The notes below the pieces were generated by a model. It was not told the DNA's origin and did not search any database. It was given only the letters and a program-made list of their open reading frames with translations. A stretch of DNA of 34,009 nucleotides from an uncultured Eubacteriaceae bacterium (GTDB lineage: Bacteria > Bacillota > Clostridia > Lachnospirales > CAG-274), in assembly GCA_946497035.1 (NCBI GenBank), contig CAMMIW010000020.1, positions 1 through 34,009 on the forward strand, written 5' to 3'. The position numbers and the translations under genes were made by a program. Shown one piece after another: positions 26,724 through 34,009 of the stretch (positions within the stretch are counted from its first letter, which is position 1; each line of letters starts with the position of its first letter).

Positions 26724-27800
26724 TTATAAAAAGTTAAGTAATATATATAAAATAGTAGCATCTTTAAATAGACGAGGATTAAATCCTGTTTTTTTATAAA
26801 TTTTGTCTAATTTATATTGTAATGTATTTGTATGTATAAATAGGTAATCTGATGTATTTTTTAATTTCATATTATTTTCAAAATATATTTTTAAAATGTT
26901 TATTTCTTCATCATTTAAAGTATTTATTATATTTTCTATATATTTTTCTTTTAAATTTTTAGGTATGTTATTTAACAATATTTCTAAACTAAAATCATCA
27001 TAAAATTTAAAATTTTCAGTATCTTTTATATATGATATAGCTACATTAGAATTTTTATATGATAAGTGTATATTTTCTAAATTTGTACAGCTACCAATAC
27101 CTATTTTTAATATATCTTTATATTGGCTAGAAAAAATTTTTAACGCATTTTTTAAAATATACAAATTATCTTCTGGTAAAAAACCTATAAATTCTAAAGG
27201 ATATATGTAGGTATTTAAAGTACAGTTACATTTTTTAAAAAAATTAATTATGTCTTCTTCTATTAGCTTTATATTCTTAAAATTATAATCTTTATTTAAA
27301 AGAATAGTTATAACAAAATAATTTGCCTTTGTATTTATATTAAATTTATTTAATATGTCTATAGTATATTTATATTTTTCTGTTTGATTATAAAGGTATG
27401 TTTGCATAATATAGTTAATTTGTGTAGTATAATTAGATAAATTTTCTTTTAAAAAACTTTCTGTTAAAAATATTTCTGCAATTTTTATAGCTAAAAATAA
27501 ATAATTTTTAATCTCTTTAGGATTTCCGCTTACCCCTATTGCACCTATAGGCTCTTTATTTATAAATATAGGACAATTAATACCTTTTTTAGCCCCTATA
27601 TAATCATTTTCATTGTTAACTGTAATAACCTTTTTTTCTTCTATACAATTAAGTCCTGCTTGATTAAAGGTATTAACACGTTTAAAATTTGTGCTTGCTA
27701 TTACAATACCATCTATATTAATAAAATTTATATCATATCCGCAAACTTGTTTTACAGCAAATACAATTTTTTTTGCTAAATTTACATTTATACCCTTCAT
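26724..27800 (-). CDS. cdaR: CdaR family sugar-diacid/glycerate regulator
   Basis: A 358-residue transcription factor. Residues 1-130 are the sugar-diacid recognition domain (LAKKIVFAVKQVCGYDINFINIDGIVIAST, GINCPIFINKEPIGAIGVSG). The middle is a GGDEF-related linker. The C-terminus (305-358) is a PucR-type helix-turn-helix: LKIYFENNMKLKNTSDYLFIHTNTLQYKLDKIYKKTGFNP. Relatives activate glycerate, galactarate and glucarate genes; E. coli CdaR responds to sugar acids. Its position just before glxK and the permease, on the same strand, supports control of that pair. AAGGAGAAA precedes the ATG; an extended -10 (TGTTATAAT, minus strand, 27839-27831) lies about 30 nt upstream. Confidence 0.92.
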   Translation of the reverse strand: MKGINVNLAKKIVFAVKQVCGYDINFINIDGIVIASTNFKRVNTFNQAGLNCIEEKKVITVNNENDYIGAKKGINCPIFINKEPIGAIGVSGNPKEIKNYLFLAIKIAEIFLTESFLKENLSNYTTQINYIMQTYLYNQTEKYKYTIDILNKFNINTKANYFVITILLNKDYNFKNIKLIEEDIINFFKKCNCTLNTYIYPLEFIGFLPEDNLYILKNALKIFSSQYKDILKIGIGSCTNLENIHLSYKNSNVAISYIKDTENFKFYDDFSLEILLNNIPKNLKEKYIENIINTLNDEEINILKIYFENNMKLKNTSDYLFIHTNTLQYKLDKIYKKTGFNPRLFKDATILYILLNFL

Positions 27801-27886
27801 ACTATTTCTCCTTAAATATTCTAATAACTCATTATAACATATTTAATTTATAATAAAATTAATATTTATATTATTATGTTTAAATA

Positions 27887-27914
27887 TTGAAAAATTTAAT
27901 AATTATGATATAAT
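27887..27914 (+). promoter_or_regulatory. Promoter of trmB
   Basis: TTGAAA at 27887-27892, a 16-nt spacer ending in TGA, and TATAAT at 27909-27914, an extended -10. The ATG is 34 nt further on. Confidence 0.7.
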
Positions 27915-27948
27915 TTATAAATGATAAAATTATATAAGGAGTAAAAAT

Positions 27949-28593
27949 ATGCGTTTAAGAAAAAAGCCTTGGGGCGATAATGAGCTAAATACAAATGATA
28001 GATTTATCCATAATCCAGAAGAAAATAAAGGTAAATGGAAAGAAATTTTTGGCAACGATAATCCTATACATATAGAAATAGGTACAGGTAAAGGCCAATT
28101 TTTAACAACAATGAGCCTTTTAAACCCTAATATAAACTATGTGGCTATAGAAAGACAAACAAATGTTATAGTTAGTGCTTTAAAAAAAGGGAGAGAAAAA
28201 GGGGTAGGAAAAAATATAGTATTTTTTGTAGCAGATGTTAAAGAGCTACTTAATTATTTTGAGCCAAAAGAAATAGACAGAATTTATATAAACTTTTGCG
28301 ATCCTTGGCCAAATAAAAAGAAATGGGCAAAAAGACGTCTTACACATAAAAATTTCTTAAATTTATATGAAGAGCTTTTTCCAAATGGCGGAGAAGTGTT
28401 TTTTAAAACAGATAACACCCTTTTATTTGAATTTTCTTTAAACGAGTTTGCCGATAAAGGTTGGCGTTTGCATAACATATCGTTAGATTTGCATAATTCT
28501 AGCTTTGAAGGAAATGTTAAAACAGAATATGAAGAAAAATTTTCTGGAAAAGGTATGCCTATATATAGGTTAGAAGCATATTATAAAAAATAA
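27949..28593 (+). CDS. trmB: tRNA (guanine-N7)-methyltransferase
   Basis: A 214-residue SAM-dependent enzyme that makes m7G at position 46 of tRNA. It starts MRLRKKPW and has the SAM motif IEIGTGKGQFL, NYVAIERQTNVI, the catalytic/RNA loop FCDPWPNKKKWAKRRL and the C-terminal FKTDNTLLFEFSLN segment, ending with TEYEEKFSGKGMPIYRLEA. All are canonical TrmB features and the length is typical. TAAGGAG precedes the ATG by 7 nt. It is transcribed alone and diverges from cdaR. Confidence 0.98.
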   Translation: MRLRKKPWGDNELNTNDRFIHNPEENKGKWKEIFGNDNPIHIEIGTGKGQFLTTMSLLNPNINYVAIERQTNVIVSALKKGREKGVGKNIVFFVADVKELLNYFEPKEIDRIYINFCDPWPNKKKWAKRRLTHKNFLNLYEELFPNGGEVFFKTDNTLLFEFSLNEFADKGWRLHNISLDLHNSSFEGNVKTEYEEKFSGKGMPIYRLEAYYKK

Positions 28594-28609
28594 AAGTTCC
28601 TTTAAATAA

Positions 28610-28642
28610 AAAGGCAATAGGTATATTTAGCCTATTGCCTTT
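28610..28642. terminator. Bidirectional terminator between trmB and yebC
   Basis: AAAGGCAATAGG (28610-28621), a 9-nt loop, and CCTATTGCCTTT (28631-28642): a perfect 12-bp stem between convergent genes. Confidence 0.8.
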
Positions 28643-28648
28643 AATTTA

Positions 28649-29374
28649 TTATTGCTCCCAATTGTGATAAACATTTTTAACGTCATCATCATTATCTAAA
28701 AGATCTAAAAGTTTATTCATCTTTTTAATATCTTCTTCATCTGTTAATTGTGTGTAAGTTTGAGGTATCATACTAACCTCTGCATCTATTATAGGTATGT
28801 TAGCTTGCTCTATAGCCTCACGAACTGATGAAAAATCTTCAGGTGTTGTTATTATTTCATAGCCTTCTTCTTCTTCGTTAAAATCTGATGCCCCTGCATC
28901 TAAAGCTATCATCATAAGCTCATCTGCATCTATATCATCTGATTTTTCAACCATAATTTGTCCTTTTTCATCAAACATAAAGCTAACACAACCAGTAGTA
29001 CCCATATTACCATTACCTTTTGTAAAGGCACTTCTAACATTAGCCGCTGTTCTATTTTTATTATCTGTTAAAGTTTCTACTATAATAGCAACACCTTTAG
29101 GCCCATAACCTTCATATACAATAGCTTCATAGTTCACCCCGTCTATGTTGCCTGCAGCTTTTTTTATGCTTCTTTCTATTGTATCGTTAGGCATATTGTT
29201 AGATTTAGCTTTAGCTATAGCATCTCTAAGCCTAGAGTTGCTAGTTGGGTCTGAGCCACCTGCTTTAACTGCTACCGCTATTTCTCTACCTATAATTGTA
29301 AAAATTTTACCTTTTATTGCATCATTTTTTTCCTTTTTATGTCTTATATTAGCAAATTTAGAATGTCCTGCCAT
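28649..29374 (-). CDS. yebC: YebC/PmpR (TACO1) family protein
   Basis: A 241-residue protein that begins [19 protein letters not shown], the family signature, followed by [47 protein letters not shown] and [23 protein letters not shown]. Members were described as transcription regulators; recent work on YebC points to a role at the ribosome, easing translation of proline-rich stretches. GGAGGT precedes the ATG. It lies 12 nt after yigZ, last in the minus-strand cluster with cvpA. Length is full. Confidence 0.97.
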   Translation of the reverse strand: MAGHSKFANIRHKKEKNDAIKGKIFTIIGREIAVAVKAGGSDPTSNSRLRDAIAKAKSNNMPNDTIERSIKKAAGNIDGVNYEAIVYEGYGPKGVAIIVETLTDNKNRTAANVRSAFTKGNGNMGTTGCVSFMFDEKGQIMVEKSDDIDADELMMIALDAGASDFNEEEEGYEIITTPEDFSSVREAIEQANIPIIDAEVSMIPQTYTQLTDEEDIKKMNKLLDLLDNDDDVKNVYHNWEQ

Positions 29375-29386
29375 TTTATACCTCCA

Positions 29387-30037
29387 TTAGTCTAGGACAA
29401 CTTGTCCATCTATTATTTTTAAAAAATATTCATTTTCTTTATTTATATTTACATTATTATTTGTAATATTTATTATACTTTTTGTAAAATCTTCTATTAG
29501 TTGGCTTTTTACATATACAATAAATTTAACTAAATCTGTATATTGTGTGTCTATTAATATATGGCCACTATTAGTTATTTCATATTGTATTTTGCCTATT
29601 AATGAATAGTCTACACTTATAAAAAACTTTGTGTATGTATCCATCTCTACTATTTTACCTAATAATATACCTTCTTTAGCCGATTTTCCATAAGCTCTTA
29701 CAAGCCCACCTGTGCCTAGCAAAGTTCCCCCAAAATATCTAGTAACTACTATTACAACATTTTCAAGGTTTTCTCCAAGCAAAACATCTAATATAGGCTT
29801 ACCTGCGGTGCCACTAGGCTCACCGTCATCACTAAAGCGAATAATAGGTATATTTCCCCCTATAACATAAGCAAAACAGTTATGCCTTGCATCATAATAT
29901 TGTTTTTTTATTTTATTTATAAAATTAATAGCCTCTTCCTCTGAAGAAACAGGTAAAACATTTGCAATAAATCGCGATTTTTTTTCTACAATTTCTGCTT
30001 GTGCTTGTTGATTTATAGTTTTATAACTATTTTTCAT
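29387..30037 (-). CDS. yigZ: YigZ family protein (UPF0029/IMPACT)
   Basis: A 216-residue two-domain protein. The IMPACT domain has KKSRFIANVLPVSSEEEA, DARHNCFAYVIGG, RFSDDGEPSGTAGKPIL and the NVVIVVTRYFGGTLLGTGGLVRAYG signature. Residues 140-215 form the small DUF1949-like ferredoxin-fold end. Function is not settled; eukaryotic IMPACT inhibits GCN2, while bacterial members may bind nucleic acid. The Shine-Dalgarno is poor (GGGG about 14 nt before the ATG) and the cvpA stop is only 3 nt before the start, so translation probably depends on coupling. Confidence 0.94.
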   Translation of the reverse strand: MKNSYKTINQQAQAEIVEKKSRFIANVLPVSSEEEAINFINKIKKQYYDARHNCFAYVIGGNIPIIRFSDDGEPSGTAGKPILDVLLGENLENVVIVVTRYFGGTLLGTGGLVRAYGKSAKEGILLGKIVEMDTYTKFFISVDYSLIGKIQYEITNSGHILIDTQYTDLVKFIVYVKSQLIEDFTKSIINITNNNVNINKENEYFLKIIDGQVVLD

Positions 30038-30040
30038 AAT

Positions 30041-30736
30041 TTAACTTACAACCCCTAATATTAAATTTAATAATAATTTTATTAATATATTATCATTAAT
30101 AAGAGGTTCTGTCAAAATACCGTTAAATTGACTTTTTAAAAAAGCAAACTGGGGCAAAATAGATAATGCAACCAATATAAAACTAAAAATTGATATAATA
30201 ATTATACCACTTAATGCACCTATAAGTAAACCTGCTATTCTATCAAAAGTTCCTAATATAGGTATTTTACTTAAAATATGGCTTGTTATTGATAATATTT
30301 TCATAGCTATAACTATACATATTATTAATATAATAGCTGTTAAAAAGCTAATAATAGCCATTGTTATAAAATTACCTATATAGTCTACAACATTATCAAC
30401 ACCAAATATTTTGTGAGAAACCTCATTATTATTTTCTATTAATAATTTTTTCATTATTTTAGGCAAATCTAATTTTTCAATGTTAGATAATATTTCTTCT
30501 TGTGTTTTGTAGGTAAAATCGGCTAATTTTAAATCATATATAACCCAATTTTTAACTTTTTCAAATATATTACTTTTTAATAACCAGCCATTTATAATAG
30601 GATATAAATAGTTAAAAACTATTATACCTATTACAAATCCTAACATATCTAAAATTTTTCTAAAAAATCCCTTAATATAACCGTTTATTAAACACCATAC
30701 AAATATAATTATAAAAATAAAATCTAAAATATTAAT
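30041..30736 (-). CDS. cvpA: CvpA family membrane protein with an ATT start
   Basis: A 231-residue inner membrane protein when started at ATT 30736-30734. From there it reads NILDFIFIIIFVWCLINGY and then IKGFFRKILDMLGFVIG, which is the canonical CvpA N-terminus. AGGAGG (30750-30745) sits 8 nt upstream, ideal spacing. In this frame the first ATG is at 30646, 30 codons later, has no ribosome site and would remove the first helix. A TAG closes the frame 4 codons before the ATT, and there is no GTG or TTG between. Further helices are at about 33-48, 118-145, 158-180 and 212-228. CvpA is linked to colicin V export and envelope stress in enterobacteria. Unusual: AUU starts are known mainly from infC and pcnB. 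Confidence 0.85.
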   Translation of the reverse strand: MNILDFIFIIIFVWCLINGYIKGFFRKILDMLGFVIGIIVFNYLYPIINGWLLKSNIFEKVKNWVIYDLKLADFTYKTQEEILSNIEKLDLPKIMKKLLIENNNEVSHKIFGVDNVVDYIGNFITMAIISFLTAIILIICIVIAMKILSITSHILSKIPILGTFDRIAGLLIGALSGIIIISIFSFILVALSILPQFAFLKSQFNGILTEPLINDNILIKLLLNLILGVVS

Positions 30737-30800
30737 AAGTTTTACCTCCTAAAATAAAAGAAAAACAAATTAAAAATTAAATTAATAGTTTTGTTAAAAA

Positions 30801-30818
30801 TGGGGGCATAATCCCCCA
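30801..30818 (-). terminator. Terminator after the DUF5711-like gene
   Basis: On the minus strand TGGGGG, loop ATTATG, CCCCCA, then TTTTTAAC. The stem is short but G/C-only apart from the closing pair, rare in this genome. It would reduce read-through from the strong promoter at 32253 into cvpA. Confidence 0.75.
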
Positions 30819-30827
30819 ATAGTTAAA

Positions 30828-32219
30828 TTATTGTTGTTTTGTTTGTTTTTCTTCAGTTGTAGTAGTTGTTGTAGTTGTTGTAGTTTTATTAGTTGTTTCT
30901 TGTTGTTTATTTTTATCTTGTTTTTTGTTATCTTTTGTTGTTTCTTCTTTGTTATTTTTATCATTATTATCTTGTTTATTAGTTGTATCACTTTGTTGTT
31001 TTTTATCTGATGTTATTTCTGTTTGTTTTTCTGATGTTTCCTGTGTTGTTGTTTCTGTATTGTTTGGATCTATTTGTTTATCTAATAAAATTTTATCTAT
31101 TTTTACAATTTTTATCTCGTTGTTCGTAACAATAATAGCTTTACTATCATTATCATAAAACATAACATCTTTTATATCTTGTGTTGCTTGGTATTGCCAT
31201 ATTTTTCTACCAGATGTATCTATAGCAGTAAAAAGCCTACCATCTTGTAATATAGCACCAAATTTGTTACCTTTTATATGAGATATATTTTCATCTTTTT
31301 TATAATATTTTCCAATTTCTCCACCAGATTCATTATAAAATACAACTGTATTTTCTTGTATAAAATCTTGGCTGCTTAAAATAGGCTGGCCATAACAAAC
31401 TACGTATCCTACCCCATCTAAAAATTGTAACCCTTTTAAAACATTGTTTAAAGGCCTTTTATATATTTCTTTAACTTGCTCAGAATTTTGTTGGCCGTTG
31501 CTTTTTATAATAAATATTTCTTTTTCAGATATACAAATAAGGTTTGAATTTCCTAAAAATTTTATAATGCCGGCTATTTGATCTTGCTTTATATATCCGC
31601 CAAACATTTGGCCATCTCTAATAGAATAAAAAACTATATTAGAATCTACAGTAGCTCCTATAGTTTTTATATAAGAAACGGCTAAAACGTTATCGTCTGC
31701 AGATATAGATGCCGAAACAGGCACACCCTCGTTATAGCTTATATCTTTTACAAAGTAAGCATTTTCTCCTGTGTTGTTATAAACCTTAACCTCATAGTTT
31801 GCATCATTTTTTAATATTATAGATAAAAAACCATTTTTATTTATTGAAAATCCTAAAACATTAGTAACCTCATTAACTGTATACATATGGCCCTCATTAG
31901 AATAAACTCTTACAATTTTACCACTTTTATCACCTATAGCAATTTTATCATAAGATGTAGATATATATGGACTTTCAAGAGAAAAAGAATCTTCTAAAAT
32001 TATTTTATCATCTTTTATTATTTTAATACCTGCTTTGCCATATATGTATATATAAGAATTATGAGTATAAACCTGCTCACCAGCATTAATTTGTATAGAT
32101 TTAAAATCTTTTTTTTCTACCTTAACATTATCTTTTTTACCTTTATCAAAATATAAAGATATAGCTATTATAGCAACTATAAAAACTATAGCTATAATAG
32201 TAAATTTTAAATTTTTCAT
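30828..32219 (-). CDS. Membrane-anchored beta-propeller protein, DUF5711-like
   Basis: A 463-residue protein. Residues 7-23 are a signal anchor (TIIAIVFIVAIIAISLY). Residues 40-380 are repeated four-strand blades (IYIYGKAGIKIIKDDKIILE, SYDKIAIGDKSGKIVRVYSNEG, VLAVSYIKT, SNLICISEKEIFIIKSNG, FGAILQDGRLFTAIDTSG), a WD40/PQQ-like propeller facing outside. The last 75 residues are a Thr/Lys/Gln/Asn tail with a run of ten Thr. This layout and the CvpA neighbour fit the DUF5711 family of Clostridia, from memory; function is unknown. TAGGAGAAA precedes the ATG, and a consensus promoter is 34 nt upstream. The terminator at 30801 ends the transcript in part. Confidence 0.8.
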   Translation of the reverse strand: MKNLKFTIIAIVFIVAIIAISLYFDKGKKDNVKVEKKDFKSIQINAGEQVYTHNSYIYIYGKAGIKIIKDDKIILEDSFSLESPYISTSYDKIAIGDKSGKIVRVYSNEGHMYTVNEVTNVLGFSINKNGFLSIILKNDANYEVKVYNNTGENAYFVKDISYNEGVPVSASISADDNVLAVSYIKTIGATVDSNIVFYSIRDGQMFGGYIKQDQIAGIIKFLGNSNLICISEKEIFIIKSNGQQNSEQVKEIYKRPLNNVLKGLQFLDGVGYVVCYGQPILSSQDFIQENTVVFYNESGGEIGKYYKKDENISHIKGNKFGAILQDGRLFTAIDTSGRKIWQYQATQDIKDVMFYDNDSKAIIVTNNEIKIVKIDKILLDKQIDPNNTETTTQETSEKQTEITSDKKQQSDTTNKQDNNDKNNKEETTKDNKKQDKNKQQETTNKTTTTTTTTTTEEKQTKQQ

Positions 32220-32252
32220 AAATTTCTCCTATGTGTATAAATCACTAATATA

Positions 32253-32280
32253 ATTATAAATGATATAAAGTATTTGTCAA
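32253..32280 (-). promoter_or_regulatory. Consensus promoter for the DUF5711-cvpA cluster
   Basis: On the minus strand TTGACA (32280-32275), a 16-nt spacer, TATAAT (32258-32253). It sits in the 66-nt gap after ykvI and means that the cluster is not dependent on ykvI transcription. Confidence 0.8.
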
Positions 32281-32285
32281 TAGCA

Positions 32286-33302
32286 TTAGTCAAAGGCTTT
32301 TGTTAAAAAAACAATCAATATAACAACTATTTCAAATATACCTAAAAATCCAAATAAAGGATAAACTATATTAACTATATTAGAAAATCCCATTAAAGAA
32401 AATAAAACACCACATAATAAAATAATAAGGTTTAATAATAATGTATTTATTTTAAAATATTCTTTAAACCAATTTTCTAGTGCAACACCATTAGATACAG
32501 CTGTTGTAAATATAGCCGCCAAAACGGTAAAAGTATATATCTCTTTTATAAAATATTTGTTACCTATTAGGCTTAATATTGGCAATGGCTCACTATATAT
32601 ATTTATATAATTTTCTATAAGAGGCAACAACATACATATCCCTATAATAAATATAAAAATACCTGCTAATATACTACTATAAAAAATAGTTTTTTTATTT
32701 GTTACAATATGCCTTATAGCAAATAAAACAGATATTGTTGTTATAGCATTATAAGATGTATATAAAAAAGGTGATATTAAAGCCTTTGTATTATTGTTAA
32801 AAACAGGCTCTACGCTATAAAAATATAAATATATACCTATTAATCCACCTCCTATTATAAGCATAGGCACTAAAATTGTATTAATACTAATTATTGCATT
32901 TTTACCAAAAATAAGAGAAATAAATGTAACTAAACAAAATATAAATATACTCAAATTTATATTTATATTAAAAGTATTGGAGATAGTTGCCCCTCCACCT
33001 GCTAACATAGCCGAAAATAAAACAAACAATAAAAATATATTAAAATATTCTATATATTTGCTAAATTTTCCAAATATAATATTCATAAATTCACTATATG
33101 TATTTGCCTTTACCTTATATATTATATGTAATGTAGCCATACAAATTAATGATAATAAAAAACAAGATATAAAAAAACCTATTATACCTGTTTTATTAAA
33201 AGATGCAAAAAATGTTACCAGCTCTTTACCTGTTGCAAAACCTGCTCCTAATATTGTACCTGTATATATAAGAGCTATTTTAAAAATATTTTTATAAAAC
33301 AT
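32286..33302 (-). CDS. ykvI: YkvI family transporter-like membrane protein
   Basis: A 338-residue protein with about 10 helices and the opening of YkvI proteins: FKIALIYTGTILGAGFATGKELVTFF, where the broken first helix recalls LeuT-fold amino-acid carriers. Later features are MLAGGGATISNTF, SFYIIGGGLIGIY-like helices at about 145-165, TSYNAITTISVLFAIRH and LAAIFTTAVSNGVALENW. The substrate is unknown; a branched-chain amino acid or related solute is the usual guess. AAAGGAGAG precedes the ATG. It is probably monocistronic: no clear consensus promoter is seen upstream, only a TATAAT on the minus strand near 33380. Confidence 0.85.
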   Translation of the reverse strand: MFYKNIFKIALIYTGTILGAGFATGKELVTFFASFNKTGIIGFFISCFLLSLICMATLHIIYKVKANTYSEFMNIIFGKFSKYIEYFNIFLLFVLFSAMLAGGGATISNTFNININLSIFIFCLVTFISLIFGKNAIISINTILVPMLIIGGGLIGIYLYFYSVEPVFNNNTKALISPFLYTSYNAITTISVLFAIRHIVTNKKTIFYSSILAGIFIFIIGICMLLPLIENYINIYSEPLPILSLIGNKYFIKEIYTFTVLAAIFTTAVSNGVALENWFKEYFKINTLLLNLIILLCGVLFSLMGFSNIVNIVYPLFGFLGIFEIVVILIVFLTKAFD

Positions 33303-33526
33303 ATACTCTCCTTTTCATTTTTTATAATAAATTTTTAAATAAAGAATAAAATATTTATAGTCTCTTTATATTATAAAATATATGCTTTTATAAAATATTT
33401 TAAACCATAGGTTATATAATAAATATTAGAGTAATGCTATGTAGATTTATAAGACTATAGTATTATTAATAGAGGCTGTTGATTGGATCAGTTATCCCCT
33501 TATCCTTACCTTTTCATTTAAAAACC
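33303..33526. other. Non-coding gap upstream of ykvI
   Basis: About 220 nt with no open frame of note. The left part, to about 33440, is AT-rich and should hold the ykvI promoter. From 33444 to about 33515 a less AT-rich stretch with GGATCAGTTATCCCC resembles a second stretch at 33836-33890. I cannot assign a gene or RNA family to either. Confidence 0.5.
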
Positions 33527-33605
33527 AATAATTAAAGCTAAAAACATATAAAAAGCCTGTTTGTAATACAAACAGGCTTTTTATATGTTTTTAGCTTTAA
33601 TTATT
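33527..33605. repeat. 79-bp perfect palindrome
   Basis: Two 39-nt arms (33527-33565 and 33567-33605) are exact inverted copies around one A. The inner part is AAAAAGCCTGTTTGTA with its complement ending CAGGCTTTTT, which alone would be a bidirectional intrinsic terminator. The outer part (AATAATTAAAGCTAAAAACA) extends the pairing far beyond what termination needs. No gene ends next to it. Confidence 0.9.
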
Positions 33606-33672
33606 AAATTATTATAAAAGGTTTTTATTAGAAAAATAAATTGGTACTTTGGCGTATTTATTGTTCTAAACT

Positions 33673-33719
33673 GTTAGTGCTTGCTAACTAATTATATGTT
33701 AGCACAAGCTAACCTTTTT
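33673..33719 (+). terminator. Terminator-like hairpin without an assigned gene
   Basis: GTTA, GCTTG and CTAAC on the left pair with GTTAG, CAAGC and TAAC on the right (33673-33713), with a 2-nt bulge on each side and a 9-nt loop. TTTTT follows at 33715-33719. The transcript it would end is unknown. Confidence 0.5.
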
Positions 33720-33760
33720 GTCAATAGTTTTTCTAAATTTTTTTATTTTTTTATTACCTA

Positions 33761-33800
33761 TATAATAAATTTTAGGCTAATATAATAAATTTTAGGCTAA
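33761..33800 (+). repeat. 20-bp tandem duplication
   Basis: TATAATAAATTTTAGGCTAA occurs twice without a gap (33761-33780 and 33781-33800), and a decayed third unit may begin at 33801 (TATACTAATTTTTA). It lies in non-coding DNA. Confidence 0.9.
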
Positions 33801-33931
33801 TATACTAATTTTTACCTTTTTAGATTAAACATTAAGATTAATAAGATGATAATATTATCAATAGAGAAGATTGATGGGTTAGATTATACTTATTTTTTAA
33901 CTTTAACTTTTAGCTATCTAAAAAAGACTAC

Positions 33932-33962
33932 AAAAAAAGCTATGAAACAACCTTCATAGCTT
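33932..33962 (-). terminator. Terminator of the tRNA-Gln transcript
   Basis: On the minus strand AAGCTATGAA (33962-33953), a 6-nt loop, TTCATAGCTT (33946-33937), then a T-run to 33932. It follows the tRNA 3' end by 4 nt. Confidence 0.85.
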
Positions 33963-33966
33963 AATA

Positions 33967-34009
33967 CAGGGCTAGTAGGATTCGAACCTACGAATGCAGG
34001 GATCAAAAC
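33967..34009 (-). tRNA. tRNA-Gln (anticodon UUG), 3' part
   Basis: The minus strand enters the window in the anticodon arm. The loop TTTTGAT (34008-34002) holds anticodon TTG at 34006-34004. The stem strand CCCTG, variable loop CATTC, T-arm GTAGG-TTCGAAT-CCTAC, acceptor strand TAGCCCT and discriminator G73 (33967) follow. G73 and the CTAGCCC end fit glutamine tRNA of Firmicutes. No CCA is encoded. The D-arm and 5' half are outside the window. Confidence 0.92.

Noticed and set aside
30794-30991. A 65-codon minus-strand frame of Lys/Gln/Asn runs
   Set aside because: A frame-shifted reading of the Thr-rich tail of the propeller gene.
33320-34009. Prophage or element integration next to tRNA-Gln
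   Set aside because: No second copy of the tRNA 3' end, no integrase and no foreign genes in the window; the repeats there are short and non-coding.

Overview
The window comes from a very AT-rich, endospore-forming member of the Firmicutes, most likely class Clostridia. The evidence is the spore genes (cotJABC, a ytvI-type protein, yyaC, spo0A), strong AGGAGG-type ribosome binding sites, many TTG/GTG starts, a T-box leader in front of ileS, and a large Alu-containing SRP RNA. The species cannot be named from this sequence alone. No phage, insertion sequence, CRISPR array or toxin-antitoxin pair was found; most of the window is vertically inherited core genome.

Layout. 1-624 (minus): start of the cotJ spore-coat operon, with cotJC cut by the window edge. 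855-3328 (plus): YtvI-type membrane protein and an Orn/Lys/Arg decarboxylase, 2 nt apart. 3355-3927 (minus): yyaC. 4250-7559 (plus): a membrane protein with an inactive-looking MPN/JAMM-like domain and an outer LysM domain, a histidine kinase with no sensor region, a CYTH-domain phosphatase-like protein, and Spo0A. This is the most interesting neighbourhood, because envelope contact, kinase and sporulation master regulator sit together. 7623-8102 (minus): unknown coiled-coil protein. 8246-11756: Ile T-box and long-form ileS. 11827-15177: GtrA and YfhO proteins, two parts of a known surface-polymer glycosylation system. 15407-18247 (minus): large S-layer-anchored protein. 18501-18768: SRP RNA. 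18866-19940 (minus): acetyltransferase and RibD/DHFR-like reductase, overlapping by 8 nt. 20120-21511: pgi. 21707-22399 (minus): mtnN. 22655-24160: unrecognised protein with a heptad-repeat rod.

24187-27800 (minus) is a glycerate/sugar-acid module: CdaR-type activator, then glycerate kinase and a GntP permease, with strong palindromes in the control region. trmB follows on plus. 28649-32219 (minus) holds a membrane-anchored beta-propeller protein (DUF5711-like), cvpA, yigZ and yebC. cvpA appears to start at a rare ATT codon, which moves its start 30 codons upstream of the first ATG. 32286-33302 (minus) is a YkvI-type transporter. The last 700 bases are non-coding and rich in repeats: a 79-bp perfect palindrome, a 20-bp tandem duplication, two diverged repeat copies, and a tRNA-Gln(UUG) cut by the window end.

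A recurring GGCTGTAGAC / GTCTACAGCC hairpin closes several transcription units (3330, 7585, 15184 and a degenerate copy at 18835) and looks like a genome-wide terminator family. All family calls were made by reading the sequence; no database search was run.
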